Below, piece after piece: positions 1-8,066 of a DNA stretch of 64,000 bases (within the stretch, counting starts at the first letter, position 1; each line of letters begins with the position of its first letter). Origin of the DNA: Sulfidibacterium sp036244975 (GTDB taxonomy: Bacteria > Bacteroidota > Bacteroidia > Bacteroidales > F082); NCBI GenBank assembly GCA_036244975.1, contig BTTE01000003.1:1-64000 (forward strand), in the 5' to 3' direction. A model generated the notes under the pieces. It did not search any database. It was not told the DNA's origin and saw only the letters and a list, made by a program, of their open reading frames with translations. The position numbers and the translations under genes are program-made.

Positions 1-117
1 AAAAATCATACAACACGTATCATCAATTCAAATGTAAAATTAAACCGGGGTTTGAAGGACAGCGAATTTACCGTCGAACAATTAGTCCTCCCTGCAAAAA
101 GAAAGAATGAAAAATAA
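1..117 (+). CDS. 3' end of a LolA/DUF4292-like lipoprotein-carrier protein (partial)
   Basis: Frame 1 is open from the first base to a TAA at 115-117 and gives 38 residues. The stretch NVKLNRGLKDSEF (about residues 11-23) resembles the last strand and closing pattern (V-K-L-N-x-x-L-x-D-S-x-F) of LolA-fold proteins in Bacteroidota, which carry lipoproteins in the periplasm or are related outer-membrane proteins. Only the C-terminus is in the window, so the family is a tentative call from this pattern. The competing minus-strand reading of the same bases has no protein-like features. Confidence 0.5.
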   Translation, partial: KNHTTRIINSNVKLNRGLKDSEFTVEQLVLPAKRKNEK

Positions 118-195
118 TCATGCTCAACATCCTGTCCGTTTCGTACGCCCTCTGACCGCTTCAGGCGTTCATGCTTGAAGATAATCAGAACTTCG

Positions 196-203
196 TATTT
201 TTG
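196..203 (+). promoter_or_regulatory. -7 box of the P-loop kinase gene
   Basis: TATTTTTG matches the Bacteroidota -7 consensus TAnnTTTG exactly, with a TTG near 174 in -33 position. It lies 20 bp before the ATG at 223, which argues against the longer reading from 175. Confidence 0.5.
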
Positions 204-222
204 CCTTTTTAATCGAACCGTT

Positions 223-780
223 ATGCTTATCATTGGAATTACCGGAACACTCGGTGCAGGAAAAGGAACTATTGTGGATTATCTGAAAGAGAAGAAAAAT
301 TTCCGGCATTATTCTGTTCGTGAATATTTAATTAAAGAAATTGAAAAACAAGGTCTTCCGGTAAATCGCGACAGCATGACTTCTGTGGCGAACCGGCTGC
401 GCAAAGACCACCACCCGGCTTACATCGTGGAAGAACTGTATAAACAAGCAGCCAGGAGAGGTGAGAATGCTGTCATCGAAAGTATCCGTACCCCCGGAGA
501 AGTTGACTTTCTGCGGAAGCAGGGTAATTTTTATCTTTTTGCCGTGGATGCCGACCCGGGGATCCGTTACCGGCGTATCCGGCAACGGGCTTCCGAAACC
601 GACCACATCGATTTCGACACATTTACAGCCAACGAACAGCGCGAAATGACCACCATCGATCCCAACAAACAAAATCTGGGAAAATGCATCCAGGTGGCTG
701 ACTTTCGTTTTGATAACAACGAGGATATAGCTTCTCTTTATGCGGGGGTTGACCTGGTACTCAGACAGATAACGAAGTAA
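223..780 (+). CDS. P-loop nucleotide kinase / AAA-family ATPase
   Basis: A 185-residue soluble protein with a Walker A loop GTLGAGKGT at residues 8-16, of the kind seen in adenylate, cytidylate and dephospho-CoA kinases, where Gly-Lys-Gly-Thr binds the nucleotide phosphates. A later stretch resembles the RxxRxxxR lid arginines of NMP kinases (YRRIRQR). The overall pattern fits dephospho-CoA-kinase-like or archaeal adenylate-kinase-like proteins, but the substrate cannot be assigned. The ATG at 223 is preferred over the in-frame ATG at 175 because it puts the P-loop at the usual N-terminal position and a -7 box lies between the two. It appears to be a single-gene unit. Confidence 0.75.
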   Translation: MLIIGITGTLGAGKGTIVDYLKEKKNFRHYSVREYLIKEIEKQGLPVNRDSMTSVANRLRKDHHPAYIVEELYKQAARRGENAVIESIRTPGEVDFLRKQGNFYLFAVDADPGIRYRRIRQRASETDHIDFDTFTANEQREMTTIDPNKQNLGKCIQVADFRFDNNEDIASLYAGVDLVLRQITK

Positions 781-920
781 TCTCTCTGGTAAAAGAAGCC
801 CCTTTGTTTTTAAAAAGATTGCTTCGCACTCACACGCACAAGCCTTACGCACTGTGCTCGCAATAGGGACGTGGGTGTTGAGAAATTTAGGTAAATAAAC
901 ATAAAGTTTTTACCAAACCA

Positions 921-949
921 AAAAAAGGCCGCTTTCGAGCGGCCTTTTT
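921..949 (-). terminator. Rho-independent terminator of groS-groL
   Basis: A 12-bp perfect stem (922-933 with 938-949), GGCCGCT core, closed by a 4-base loop (TTCG on the plus strand). It is flanked by A and T runs, so it can work in both directions. It lies 24 bp past the groL stop. Confidence 0.9.
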
Positions 950-972
950 GAAATATATGTTAAGGTTTGATT

Positions 973-2610
973 TTACATCATTCCGGGCATTCCGCCGCCC
1001 ATGGGAGGCATAGCCGGAGCGGCTGCATTTTCATCTTTGTGTTCGCTTAAAATACATTCGGTTGTCAGCAACATACCGGCAATGGAAGCAGCATTTTCGA
1101 GCGCCACACGTGCCACTTTGGTCGGATCAATAACGCCGGCTTCAAGTAGATTTTCATACACTTCGGTACTGGCATTGAAACCGAAATCACCTTTTCCTTC
1201 TTTTACTTTGTTGACGACAACAGAACCCTCAAGACCTGCATTTTCAACAATCTGGCGAAGTGGTTCTTCCAAAGCACGGGTAATGATAGCAATACCGGTT
1301 GTCTGGTCTTCGTTTTCGCCTTTCAGGTCTTTAATGCTGTCGATAGCACGGATAAAGGCGACCCCGCCACCGGGGATAATGCCTTCTTCCATAGCAGCAC
1401 GGGTAGAAGCCAGCGCATCATCAAAACGGTCTTTTTTCTCTTTCATTTCCATTTCGCTGGCAGCACCTACATAAATAACGGCCACACCACCTGCCAGTTT
1501 GGCCAGACGTTCCTGTAGTTTTTCTTTGTCGTAATCGGAAGTAGTCGTTTCTATCTGGGCTTTGATTTGGGCCACGCGGGCATCAATATTCTCTTTGTCC
1601 CCTTTGCCACTTACAATGGTGGTATTTTCCTTGTCGATGGTTACTTTTTTAGCTTCTCCCAGCATCTCTAAGGTAGCATCTTCCAATTTATAACCTTTTT
1701 CTTCGGAGATGACCGTACCCCCGGTGAGGACAGCAACGTCTTCCAGCATCTCTTTTCTTCTGTCGCCAAAGCCGGGAGCTTTCACGGCAACTACTTTCAG
1801 AGAACCGCGCAGGCGGTTAACAACAAGGGTTGCCAAAGCTTCATCTTCAATATCTTCGGCAATAATAACCAACGGTTTACCACTTTGAACAGCTTTTTCA
1901 AGAACAGGGAGCAGGTCTTTCATTACGGAGATTTTTTTGTCGTAAATCAAGATGTAAGGAGATTCGTAAACGGCCTGCATTTTTTCGGCATTGGTTACAA
2001 AATATGGAGAAATATAACCGCGGTCGAATTGCATGCCTTCCACCATATCCACGTAAGTTTCAATTCCTTTGGCTTCCTCAATGGTGATAACACCTTCCTG
2101 TTTTACTTTGCCCATTGCCTCGGCAATCAGCTGACCGATAGCATGATCGTTGTTGGCAGAAACAGAAGCTACCTGTTCGATTTTTTCATGGTTATCTCCA
2201 ACTTCCCTGGTTTGTTTTTTCAGTGATTTAATGACTTCCTGAACGGCTTTTTCAACACCCCGTTTCAAATCCATGGGATTAGCCCCGGCGGTAACGTTTT
2301 TTAATCCGGCCGTAACAATAGCCTGTGCCAAAATAGTGGCAGTCGTCGTACCGTCCCCGGCAATGTCATTGGTTTTTGAAGCTACCTCTTTGACCATTTG
2401 GGCTCCCATATTTTCAACCGGGTCGCTCAATTCAATCTCTTTGGCAACGGTTACCCCATCTTTGGTTATTTGCGGACCGCCAAACGATTTATCAATAATC
2501 ACGTTTCTCCCCTTGGGACCTAACGTTACTTTTACTGCATCGGTTAATGCGTCAACACCTTTTTTCAGGCCATCTCTTGCTTCTAAATTAAATAAAATGT
2601 CTTTTGCCAT
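973..2610 (-). CDS. groL: Chaperonin GroEL (Hsp60)
   Basis: A 545-residue chaperonin subunit that forms the double-ring folding chamber and folds proteins with ATP and GroES. The whole protein aligns with the family: the N-terminal MAKDILFNLEARDGL, the ATP-binding GDGTTTAT, the VKAPGFGDRRKEML segment in the apical domain, and the Gly/Met-rich tail ending GGGMPGMM. Length is normal. It lies 40 bp downstream of groS on the same strand and ends at a strong terminator. No CIRCE element is visible upstream of the pair, so heat-shock control must use another mechanism in this organism. Confidence 0.99.
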   Translation of the reverse strand: MAKDILFNLEARDGLKKGVDALTDAVKVTLGPKGRNVIIDKSFGGPQITKDGVTVAKEIELSDPVENMGAQMVKEVASKTNDIAGDGTTTATILAQAIVTAGLKNVTAGANPMDLKRGVEKAVQEVIKSLKKQTREVGDNHEKIEQVASVSANNDHAIGQLIAEAMGKVKQEGVITIEEAKGIETYVDMVEGMQFDRGYISPYFVTNAEKMQAVYESPYILIYDKKISVMKDLLPVLEKAVQSGKPLVIIAEDIEDEALATLVVNRLRGSLKVVAVKAPGFGDRRKEMLEDVAVLTGGTVISEEKGYKLEDATLEMLGEAKKVTIDKENTTIVSGKGDKENIDARVAQIKAQIETTTSDYDKEKLQERLAKLAGGVAVIYVGAASEMEMKEKKDRFDDALASTRAAMEEGIIPGGGVAFIRAIDSIKDLKGENEDQTTGIAIITRALEEPLRQIVENAGLEGSVVVNKVKEGKGDFGFNASTEVYENLLEAGVIDPTKVARVALENAASIAGMLLTTECILSEHKDENAAAPAMPPMGGGMPGMM

Positions 2611-2650
2611 TTTTCTAAATTTTTATCTGTTATTACTAATTTTTCGTTAC

Positions 2651-2929
2651 TTAAATAATTGCCAGGATGTCTGACTGACTCATAATAAGATAATCTTTGC
2701 CGTCGATGGTTATTTCGGTTCCGGCATATTTACCATAAAGAACCTTGTCGCCGGGTTTCACCTGAATGTCATTATCTTTATCCTTTTTGGGAATAGCCAC
2801 CACTGTTCCTTGTTGTGGCTTTTCTTTGGCAGTGTCAGGAATAATAATTCCACTTGCTGTTTTTTCTTCTGCGGGAGCAGGCTCAACAACCACCCTGTCT
2901 CCAAGCGGTTTAATGTTCAACTTATCCAT
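2651..2929 (-). CDS. groS: Co-chaperonin GroES
   Basis: A 92-residue co-chaperonin that caps GroEL as a heptameric lid. It starts MDKLNIKPLGDRVVVEP and has the mobile-loop segment with EKTASGIIIP and the later GDKVLYGKYAGTEI strand typical of Cpn10. Length is normal. It is the first gene of the groS-groL unit and is separated from upstream secG by a terminator hairpin, so groSL probably has its own promoter in 2930-3000. I could not assign that promoter confidently. Confidence 0.98.
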   Translation of the reverse strand: MDKLNIKPLGDRVVVEPAPAEEKTASGIIIPDTAKEKPQQGTVVAIPKKDKDNDIQVKPGDKVLYGKYAGTEITIDGKDYLIMSQSDILAII

Positions 2930-3004
2930 AATTTTTCTGTTTTTTTCGTTTAAAATTTGAACTGCTCTTTATCTGTCATATATTATGCCAAAACGCAGGC
3001 ATAA

Positions 3005-3043
3005 AAAAAATGTCAGAATGCTTATGACATTCTGACATTTTTT
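3005..3043 (-). terminator. Terminator between secG and groS
   Basis: A perfect 10-bp stem (TGTCAGAATG at 3011-3020 with its complement at 3028-3037), a 7-base loop and flanking A and T runs. It lies about 20 bp after the secG stop and separates the lptE-TPR-secG unit from groSL. Confidence 0.9.
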
Positions 3044-3061
3044 ATGGATAGATTTTAATGG

Positions 3062-3424
3062 CTATTTCTTGCCGCCCGGCTTTTTATTGTTGCTTTTAGG
3101 TATTTGGTTCATGGGGGGAGCATTAAAATCAACAGCTGGTTGTTTTATATTATTGATTTTATTTTGCAATTCGCTGTTCTGCATATCCTTTGAGTTGTTT
3201 CCACGGGGAATAATCATGGTAGCCGTGAGGCTAAGCAACAACAATACGACGGCGAGTGTCCAGCTGGCTTTTTCGAGAAAATCAGCGGTTTGACGAGCTC
3301 CCATAAACTGGTTTCCGCTACCAAAATTAGCAGCGAGTCCGCCACCTTTCGGGTTTTGCACCAAAACGATTAACCCCAGGATGATACAGACGATCAAAAT
3401 CAGTATAGAAATGAAAACATACAT
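3062..3424 (-). CDS. secG: Preprotein translocase subunit SecG
   Basis: A 120-residue inner-membrane protein of the SecYEG channel. It has two hydrophobic helices (about residues 2-24 and 53-75). Between them is the family loop with VLVQNPKGGGLAANFGS and the GARQTADFLEKASW segment. The C-terminal tail is longer than in Proteobacteria and rich in Asn, Gln, Lys and Pro, which is common in Bacteroidota. It lies 12 bp downstream of the TPR gene and is last in the lptE-TPR-secG unit. Confidence 0.95.
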   Translation of the reverse strand: MYVFISILILIVCIILGLIVLVQNPKGGGLAANFGSGNQFMGARQTADFLEKASWTLAVVLLLLSLTATMIIPRGNNSKDMQNSELQNKINNIKQPAVDFNAPPMNQIPKSNNKKPGGKK

Positions 3425-3436
3425 CTTTGTTAAGCT

Positions 3437-4186
3437 TTAAATATTTGTGTTCTTTTTTGCTTTTTCAATAAGGGATGCAAAGTAACTACTTTTTTCCGGG
3501 AATTTCAAAATTAATTTTTCATAGATATGAATGGCTTTCTCATGGTGCCCCTGGTTGAGGTAAATATTTGCAAGCGTCTCACTTACAATGTTTTCCTCAT
3601 CAACAACACTGCGTTTAGCATAATCAACCGGATTATAAAATGTGTTTTTTGGTATGGAAACAGAGGGCTCATTTTTAATAAACGTATCAATAATTTCTGC
3701 TTTTGTTCGCGGTTTTTGAGCAGAATCGGCTTCCTTCCTGTTCTTTTCCGCTTCAATTTCCCGAATGCGCTCCTCTATAATTTTTTTCAGCTCTTCTATG
3801 GTATAAGAACGACTCTCTGCAGGCAGTGGCTTTTCACGTGTTGATTCACTTTTGACATCTTCCTCTTTTTTTGCTTCTGCCTTTGGAACAGGTTTGACTT
3901 CGGGCCTCTTCCCGGCCTCTTCATCAGGCAATACAATACGAACCGAAGATGCATTAAACCGGTCAATATGTTTTTTCAAAATCCGGCGATTGCCGGCATA
4001 TACAGCCGTTGTTTTCAGCTCCGCATTGTACAGCACATTTTTATCGGAATACAATTTCAGCGTAAGCAAAATATGCGCCGAAGAACAGTAGGGAAAATCC
4101 TTTACCAGCAACATCAAACCCGAAAGAGAGGCTTCTTCTACTTTTTCGGGCTGTTGCAGATAAGCCGTAAATTGTTCCTGATTCAT
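3437..4186 (-). CDS. TPR-containing protein of the lptE-secG locus
   Basis: A 249-residue protein without signal peptide or membrane helix. The N-terminal 80 residues are helical, with a Cys-Ser-Ser-Ala-His motif near residue 35. A charged Lys/Glu-rich segment follows (about 95-165, predicted coiled coil, IEELKKIIEERIREIEAE). One C-terminal TPR-like repeat (about 200-245, LANIYLNQGHHEKAIHIYEKL) completes it. Proteins of this shape sit between lptE and secG in many Bacteroidota. The function is not known; TPRs suggest a scaffold role. It lies between lptE (24 bp) and secG (12 bp). Confidence 0.85.
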   Translation of the reverse strand: MNQEQFTAYLQQPEKVEEASLSGLMLLVKDFPYCSSAHILLTLKLYSDKNVLYNAELKTTAVYAGNRRILKKHIDRFNASSVRIVLPDEEAGKRPEVKPVPKAEAKKEEDVKSESTREKPLPAESRSYTIEELKKIIEERIREIEAEKNRKEADSAQKPRTKAEIIDTFIKNEPSVSIPKNTFYNPVDYAKRSVVDEENIVSETLANIYLNQGHHEKAIHIYEKLILKFPEKSSYFASLIEKAKKNTNI

Positions 4187-4210
4187 CGGGCGAAGTTAAT
4201 AAAGATTTGA

Positions 4211-4768
4211 TTACCAGTTTACCATGGCTTTATTAAAAATATTATCGGTAAGATCATTGACAATTTTTTTTATCAAACCGTTTTTAATGCTGTTAAAATT
4301 TTCAGTAGAAGGGTAATCTATGTATTGTGTAAAACGGGTTTCAAAATCTTTTGATGGTTCCAGCCGACTGGTAAAACGTACGTCCACGGTAATGGAAAGC
4401 CGGTTAAGCGCCGCAGTCTGGTCGGCCTGAATGGCTTCAGGGGTGGTTTTGTAGCTTACAATTTCGCCTTCGAGAGCAATATCGCCATTCTTATCAACCA
4501 TTTGCAGGTTGGTTTGTGACGTAAACCGGTCACGCAATGCATTGGTAAAAACGTCACTCAGTGTACCTTCTACAAGCTTTGCCTTGTTAGGAAAATATTG
4601 GACGGACATGGTCTTAGCCCCTGCCGGAACAGAAGCTCCTGTAAAAGAATAAACACCGCAGGAAGAAAAAAGTATCGAAAAGAACAGAAAAAAAATTATC
4701 CCCAACAGCGGGATATTCCTATCTTTGAAATAATTTTTGGCGAATGATATGCTGAGAAATTTTGTCAA
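4211..4768 (-). CDS. lptE: LPS-assembly lipoprotein LptE
   Basis: An outer-membrane lipoprotein that plugs LptD during LPS insertion. A long hydrophobic segment ends in a lipobox with Cys (FSSCGVYSF), followed by the family opening GVYSFTGASVPAGAKTMSVQYFPN and the later NRLSITVDVRF strand. The start is uncertain. An ATG at 4828 would add a non-signal-like 20 residues, and a good -7 box lies inside that extension (4791-4798). I therefore prefer the TTG at 4768, which gives a 186-residue protein with a basic N-terminus. Neighbours TPR gene and secG support the call. The sigma-54 activator gene often found upstream is absent. Confidence 0.85.
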   Translation of the reverse strand: MTKFLSISFAKNYFKDRNIPLLGIIFFLFFSILFSSCGVYSFTGASVPAGAKTMSVQYFPNKAKLVEGTLSDVFTNALRDRFTSQTNLQMVDKNGDIALEGEIVSYKTTPEAIQADQTAALNRLSITVDVRFTSRLEPSKDFETRFTQYIDYPSTENFNSIKNGLIKKIVNDLTDNIFNKAMVNW

Positions 4769-4790
4769 GACCGTATGTTTTTCTTTTCCG

Positions 4791-4798
4791 CAAAGATA
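4791..4798 (-). promoter_or_regulatory. -7 box of the lptE unit
   Basis: TATCTTTG on the minus strand matches the Bacteroidota -7 consensus. It lies 23 bp before the TTG preferred as lptE start and inside the longer ORF from 4828. Confidence 0.45.
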
Positions 4799-4854
4799 AA
4801 AATTATGCGATTCGGACAAATCAGACATATCAAGCCGCTACATAAAATTTAAAA

Positions 4855-6297
4855 ATGAAACAAAAAGGTATCTTTTTTTCAGCTCTTTTTTCAGGTATCC
4901 TGCTGTTTTCCGGTGTCTCGTGTCAAAATTCCCATAACAGGAAAAGCAAAAAGGAGCAAACCGCTTTGGTTGATACGGCAACTTTTCATCCCGGTGTTAT
5001 TTATGAAAAGGTGAAAAGTCTTGGGTATCCCGGCGAATCGTATGCACTGATTTTGCCCCGAAATTATATTGCAACAAAGAAATTTCCGGTGGTTTTCTTC
5101 TTTGATGCCCAAGCGCGGGGGTGGTTACCGGTGAAACGATACCAGCCGCTGGCCGATAGTTTCGGGTTTATTCTGGTAGCTTCAAACAATTCAGAAAACG
5201 GGCAGGATGCGCAGGAAAGAAACCGGATTATTTACAATTTCATGCAGGACGTTGAGCAACGCTTTTCCGTTGATCCTGGCAGAATTTACACAGGCGGTTT
5301 TTCCGGCGGAGCACGTATTGCCGCCGGAATCGGTCTTGCCAACAAAAATATTGCCGGGACCATTGGCAGTGCCGCCGGTTTTCCGCAACTGGACCACATT
5401 GTCAACACCCGGCTGGCATATGTGGGAATCGTGGGAAACAAGGACTTCAATTACCTCGAAATGAAAAGCCTTGACCGGGAATTGGAAGCAGCACACCGGC
5501 ATCACTCTCTGTTGGTTTTTAACGGACATCACCAATGGCCACCTTTGCAAACCATGAAAAAGGCTTTCTACTTCCTGCAAACCGATGCCATGCGCCGGCA
5601 GCTGATTCCCATTGACAAAACGACAATTGTTTCGCTGAAAAAAAACTTTGAAAAGGAAAGGACAATGGCCATCCGGAATAAAAATCTGCTGTTGCAAATG
5701 CGAACCGACCGGCAGTTAGTGGCTTTTCTGAACGGACTGGCAGATGTGGGTGTTTACGAAAATGAAATACGACGTTTATTGAACAATCCTGTGTTAAAGC
5801 GGCAACAGCAGCAGCTGGTTGTTTTGAAAAAAGAGGAACAAAAATGGCAGCAGATTTATAGCCAGGCACTTAAAAACCGGGATGCCGGATGGTGGAAAAA
5901 TGCACTTGGCAACCTTGCTCACATGATGAGATCAGCCAAAACTCCGGAAGAAAAACACATGGTCAGACGCCTGTACAATTATCTCAGCCTTATGTCATAC
6001 CTGTATGCCGATGGCAGCCTGAAAAATAACCAAACCACAGCCGCGGGGAAATATTTGATGATCTACCAAACGGTTGACCCGAAAAATCCGGAAGTTTATT
6101 TTCTGAAAGCCCGACGTTTTGCCATGACAGGTGAAACCAGAGCTGTTTTGCCTTCTTTGCAAAAGGCTGCCGACAATGGTTTTCATGATGTGAAACGAAT
6201 GGAAAATAATCCTTATTTTGCAGGTTTACAACAAAATCCGGTGTTTCTGAAAATTCTTCTTCAGGTAAAAGAAAATAAGAAAAAGACAACAGAATAA
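4855..6297 (+). CDS. Lipoprotein alpha/beta-hydrolase with C-terminal TPR-like helices
   Basis: A 480-residue predicted lipoprotein. A 22-residue signal ends at a lipobox Cys23 (FSGVSC). Residues 45-235 form an esterase-like alpha/beta-hydrolase related to PHB-depolymerase/Esterase D proteins: nucleophile elbow GGFSGGAR (Ser150), likely acid Asp197 (GNKDF) and His225/226 (NGHHQWPP). The second half is helical; residues about 375-440 resemble TPRs (YFLKARRFAMTGETRAVLPSLQKA). The substrate is unknown. It is divergent to lptE with a short gap and appears to be monocistronic. The triad assignments are by eye. Confidence 0.75.
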   Translation: MKQKGIFFSALFSGILLFSGVSCQNSHNRKSKKEQTALVDTATFHPGVIYEKVKSLGYPGESYALILPRNYIATKKFPVVFFFDAQARGWLPVKRYQPLADSFGFILVASNNSENGQDAQERNRIIYNFMQDVEQRFSVDPGRIYTGGFSGGARIAAGIGLANKNIAGTIGSAAGFPQLDHIVNTRLAYVGIVGNKDFNYLEMKSLDRELEAAHRHHSLLVFNGHHQWPPLQTMKKAFYFLQTDAMRRQLIPIDKTTIVSLKKNFEKERTMAIRNKNLLLQMRTDRQLVAFLNGLADVGVYENEIRRLLNNPVLKRQQQQLVVLKKEEQKWQQIYSQALKNRDAGWWKNALGNLAHMMRSAKTPEEKHMVRRLYNYLSLMSYLYADGSLKNNQTTAAGKYLMIYQTVDPKNPEVYFLKARRFAMTGETRAVLPSLQKAADNGFHDVKRMENNPYFAGLQQNPVFLKILLQVKENKKKTTE

Positions 6298-6419
6298 GTG
6301 TTGCAAACAGTTTAATTATTTGTTATTTTTGAGCAATAAAACAGCGGTCAAAATGTACTTTCTAATAAAAGTGAAGAGAACTTTTTTTCAGTTTTCTGTT
6401 TCTTACAACGTCATCCCGG

Positions 6420-6427
6420 TAAATTTG
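6420..6427 (+). promoter_or_regulatory. -7 box of the acyl-CoA ligase/dehydrogenase unit
   Basis: TAAATTTG matches TAnnTTTG and lies 23 bp before the ATG at 6451. A second weaker candidate, TATTTTTG at 6324-6331, lies 120 bp upstream. Confidence 0.45.
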
Positions 6428-6450
6428 TATTCACCTAATAAATATTAACC

Positions 6451-8031
6451 ATGAAAACTTTTGTTGTTCACCAGTTATTGTATCATGCCATCATAACACA
6501 TCCCGATCAGGTTATCGTTTCTGATGAAAAACAATTTACTTACCGCCAGTTTTATACAAGAGTTGTAAAGCTGGCCAACAGCCTCAAAAACAATGGAGTA
6601 AAAAAAGGAACGGTTATTGGTGTCCTCGACGTCAACAGCCATCGTTTTCTTGAAATGCATTTTGCCTGCTCTATGCTTGGAGCCGTTTTGCACACCATTA
6701 ACTTCAGGCTGGCACCCGAACAAATGGTTTATTCTATGGTACATGCCGGCGATGAATGGGTTTTTGTCTCGGACGTTTTTGCCCCGGCAGTGAAGCCGTT
6801 GTTTTCAAAATTCCCCAATTGGGTGCTCATGAGCGACAACCGTGAGCAGAAACTGCCCAAAGAAGCACAAAAGGCATTTCATTATGAAGACCTGGTGGAA
6901 CAGGGTGAAGAAAAAGAGCCTGCCGGAGCAGAAAGTATTGAGGAAACTGATGTTTTTTCCATTTTTTACACCACCGGAACCACCGGGAAACCCAAAGGAA
7001 TCCCATATAAACACAAGACCCTGCTTTACGGAACCCTACAGCTTTTTCATCATCTTGCCCTCCATAAATACGGGGCGCGTCTGAGCAGTCGCGATGTTTT
7101 TATGCCGCTGATTCCCTTTTTCCATATCCATGCCTGGGGAATGGCTTTCTTTCCAATATATGTGGGGGCAAAATTGGTTTTACCCGGTGCTGCAGATGCT
7201 GCCGGCCAGCAGGCTTTGATTGAAAAAGAAAATGTAAGTTGGTTGAATATGGTTCCTACACAGTTGCAGATGCTTTTGGAACAGAAGAATTTTGGAAATG
7301 TGAAAGTGCTCACCGGAGGCAGCCCTTTTGCTTCGGGTATTGCACAGAAAGCACAGGCAGCCGGGGTAAACTTCAGCCTGATTTACGGTGGTTCCGACCA
7401 GTTGGCTACTGCCATTTCCGTTGTTCCCGAAGATGTGGAACCGGATACGGAAGAAGCTTTGGAATGGCGTCGTGTGGGCATGCGTCCGTTGCCGCTCGCA
7501 GAGGTGTCTGTTCGAGACAAAGAAGGCCGGGAAGTTCCTCACGATGGAAAAAGCCTTGGCGCCGTTTGGGTAAGAAGCCCCTGGTTACCCGATGGCTACT
7601 ATAAAGAACCGGAAATTACCAAACAGCATTTTATCGATGGCTGGTTCCGGACCGGCGATTTGGGATTTTTCCATGCCAACCATTTGCTTTACGTGGCTGA
7701 CCGTGAAGGTGATGCCATAAAAAGCGGAGGAGAGTGGATTCCCACCGGAATACTTGAAGCGCTCATCTCGGAACATCCGGCCGTGACACAGGTGGCCGTT
7801 ATTCCCAAAAAGGATGAACACTGGGGCCAACGTCCGCTGGCCATTGTAAAAACATCAGGCAAAGTAAACCCGAAGGAACTTGTGGAGCTGCTCACCTTAA
7901 AGGCAAAAGAGGGGAAGATGGCCAAATTCTGGATTCCCGACCGGTTTATTTTTGTGGATGAAATTCCGCTGACCAGCGCCGGGAAACTCAACAAAAAAGT
8001 GCTTCGTAACAAGTATTCTGAAACAGAATAA
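6451..8031 (+). CDS. Fatty acid--CoA ligase (AMP-binding)
   Basis: A 526-residue ANL-superfamily enzyme that activates a carboxylic acid as acyl-AMP and then acyl-CoA. The P-loop motif FYTTGTTGKPKG is at residues 172-183. A later FHANHLLYVADREGDAIKSGGEWI region matches the hinge/A8 motif, and the conserved C-terminal Lys lies in LTSAGKLNKK near residue 516. Length and N-terminal pattern fit medium/long-chain acyl-CoA synthetases (AlkK/FadD type). It is followed 35 bp later by an acyl-CoA dehydrogenase, so the two probably work together in fatty-acid oxidation. Chain-length specificity cannot be read. Confidence 0.9.
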   Translation: MKTFVVHQLLYHAIITHPDQVIVSDEKQFTYRQFYTRVVKLANSLKNNGVKKGTVIGVLDVNSHRFLEMHFACSMLGAVLHTINFRLAPEQMVYSMVHAGDEWVFVSDVFAPAVKPLFSKFPNWVLMSDNREQKLPKEAQKAFHYEDLVEQGEEKEPAGAESIEETDVFSIFYTTGTTGKPKGIPYKHKTLLYGTLQLFHHLALHKYGARLSSRDVFMPLIPFFHIHAWGMAFFPIYVGAKLVLPGAADAAGQQALIEKENVSWLNMVPTQLQMLLEQKNFGNVKVLTGGSPFASGIAQKAQAAGVNFSLIYGGSDQLATAISVVPEDVEPDTEEALEWRRVGMRPLPLAEVSVRDKEGREVPHDGKSLGAVWVRSPWLPDGYYKEPEITKQHFIDGWFRTGDLGFFHANHLLYVADREGDAIKSGGEWIPTGILEALISEHPAVTQVAVIPKKDEHWGQRPLAIVKTSGKVNPKELVELLTLKAKEGKMAKFWIPDRFIFVDEIPLTSAGKLNKKVLRNKYSETE

Positions 8032-8066
8032 AGTATATAAAGTGAACGAACAAAAAAATCACCGTC

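Noticed and set aside
6..233. 75-residue minus-strand frame at the left edge
   Set aside because: It overlaps the plus-strand LolA-like gene end and the promoter of the kinase gene, and has no recognisable motif.
1001..1474. Long open frames opposite groL (also 1885-2226, 2273-2674)
   Set aside because: Antisense to a very well conserved coding gene, with no protein-like pattern of their own.
4719..4726. TATCTTTG on the plus strand as promoter for the lipoprotein hydrolase
   Set aside because: It lies inside the lptE signal-peptide region, 130 bp upstream, without a good -33 element.
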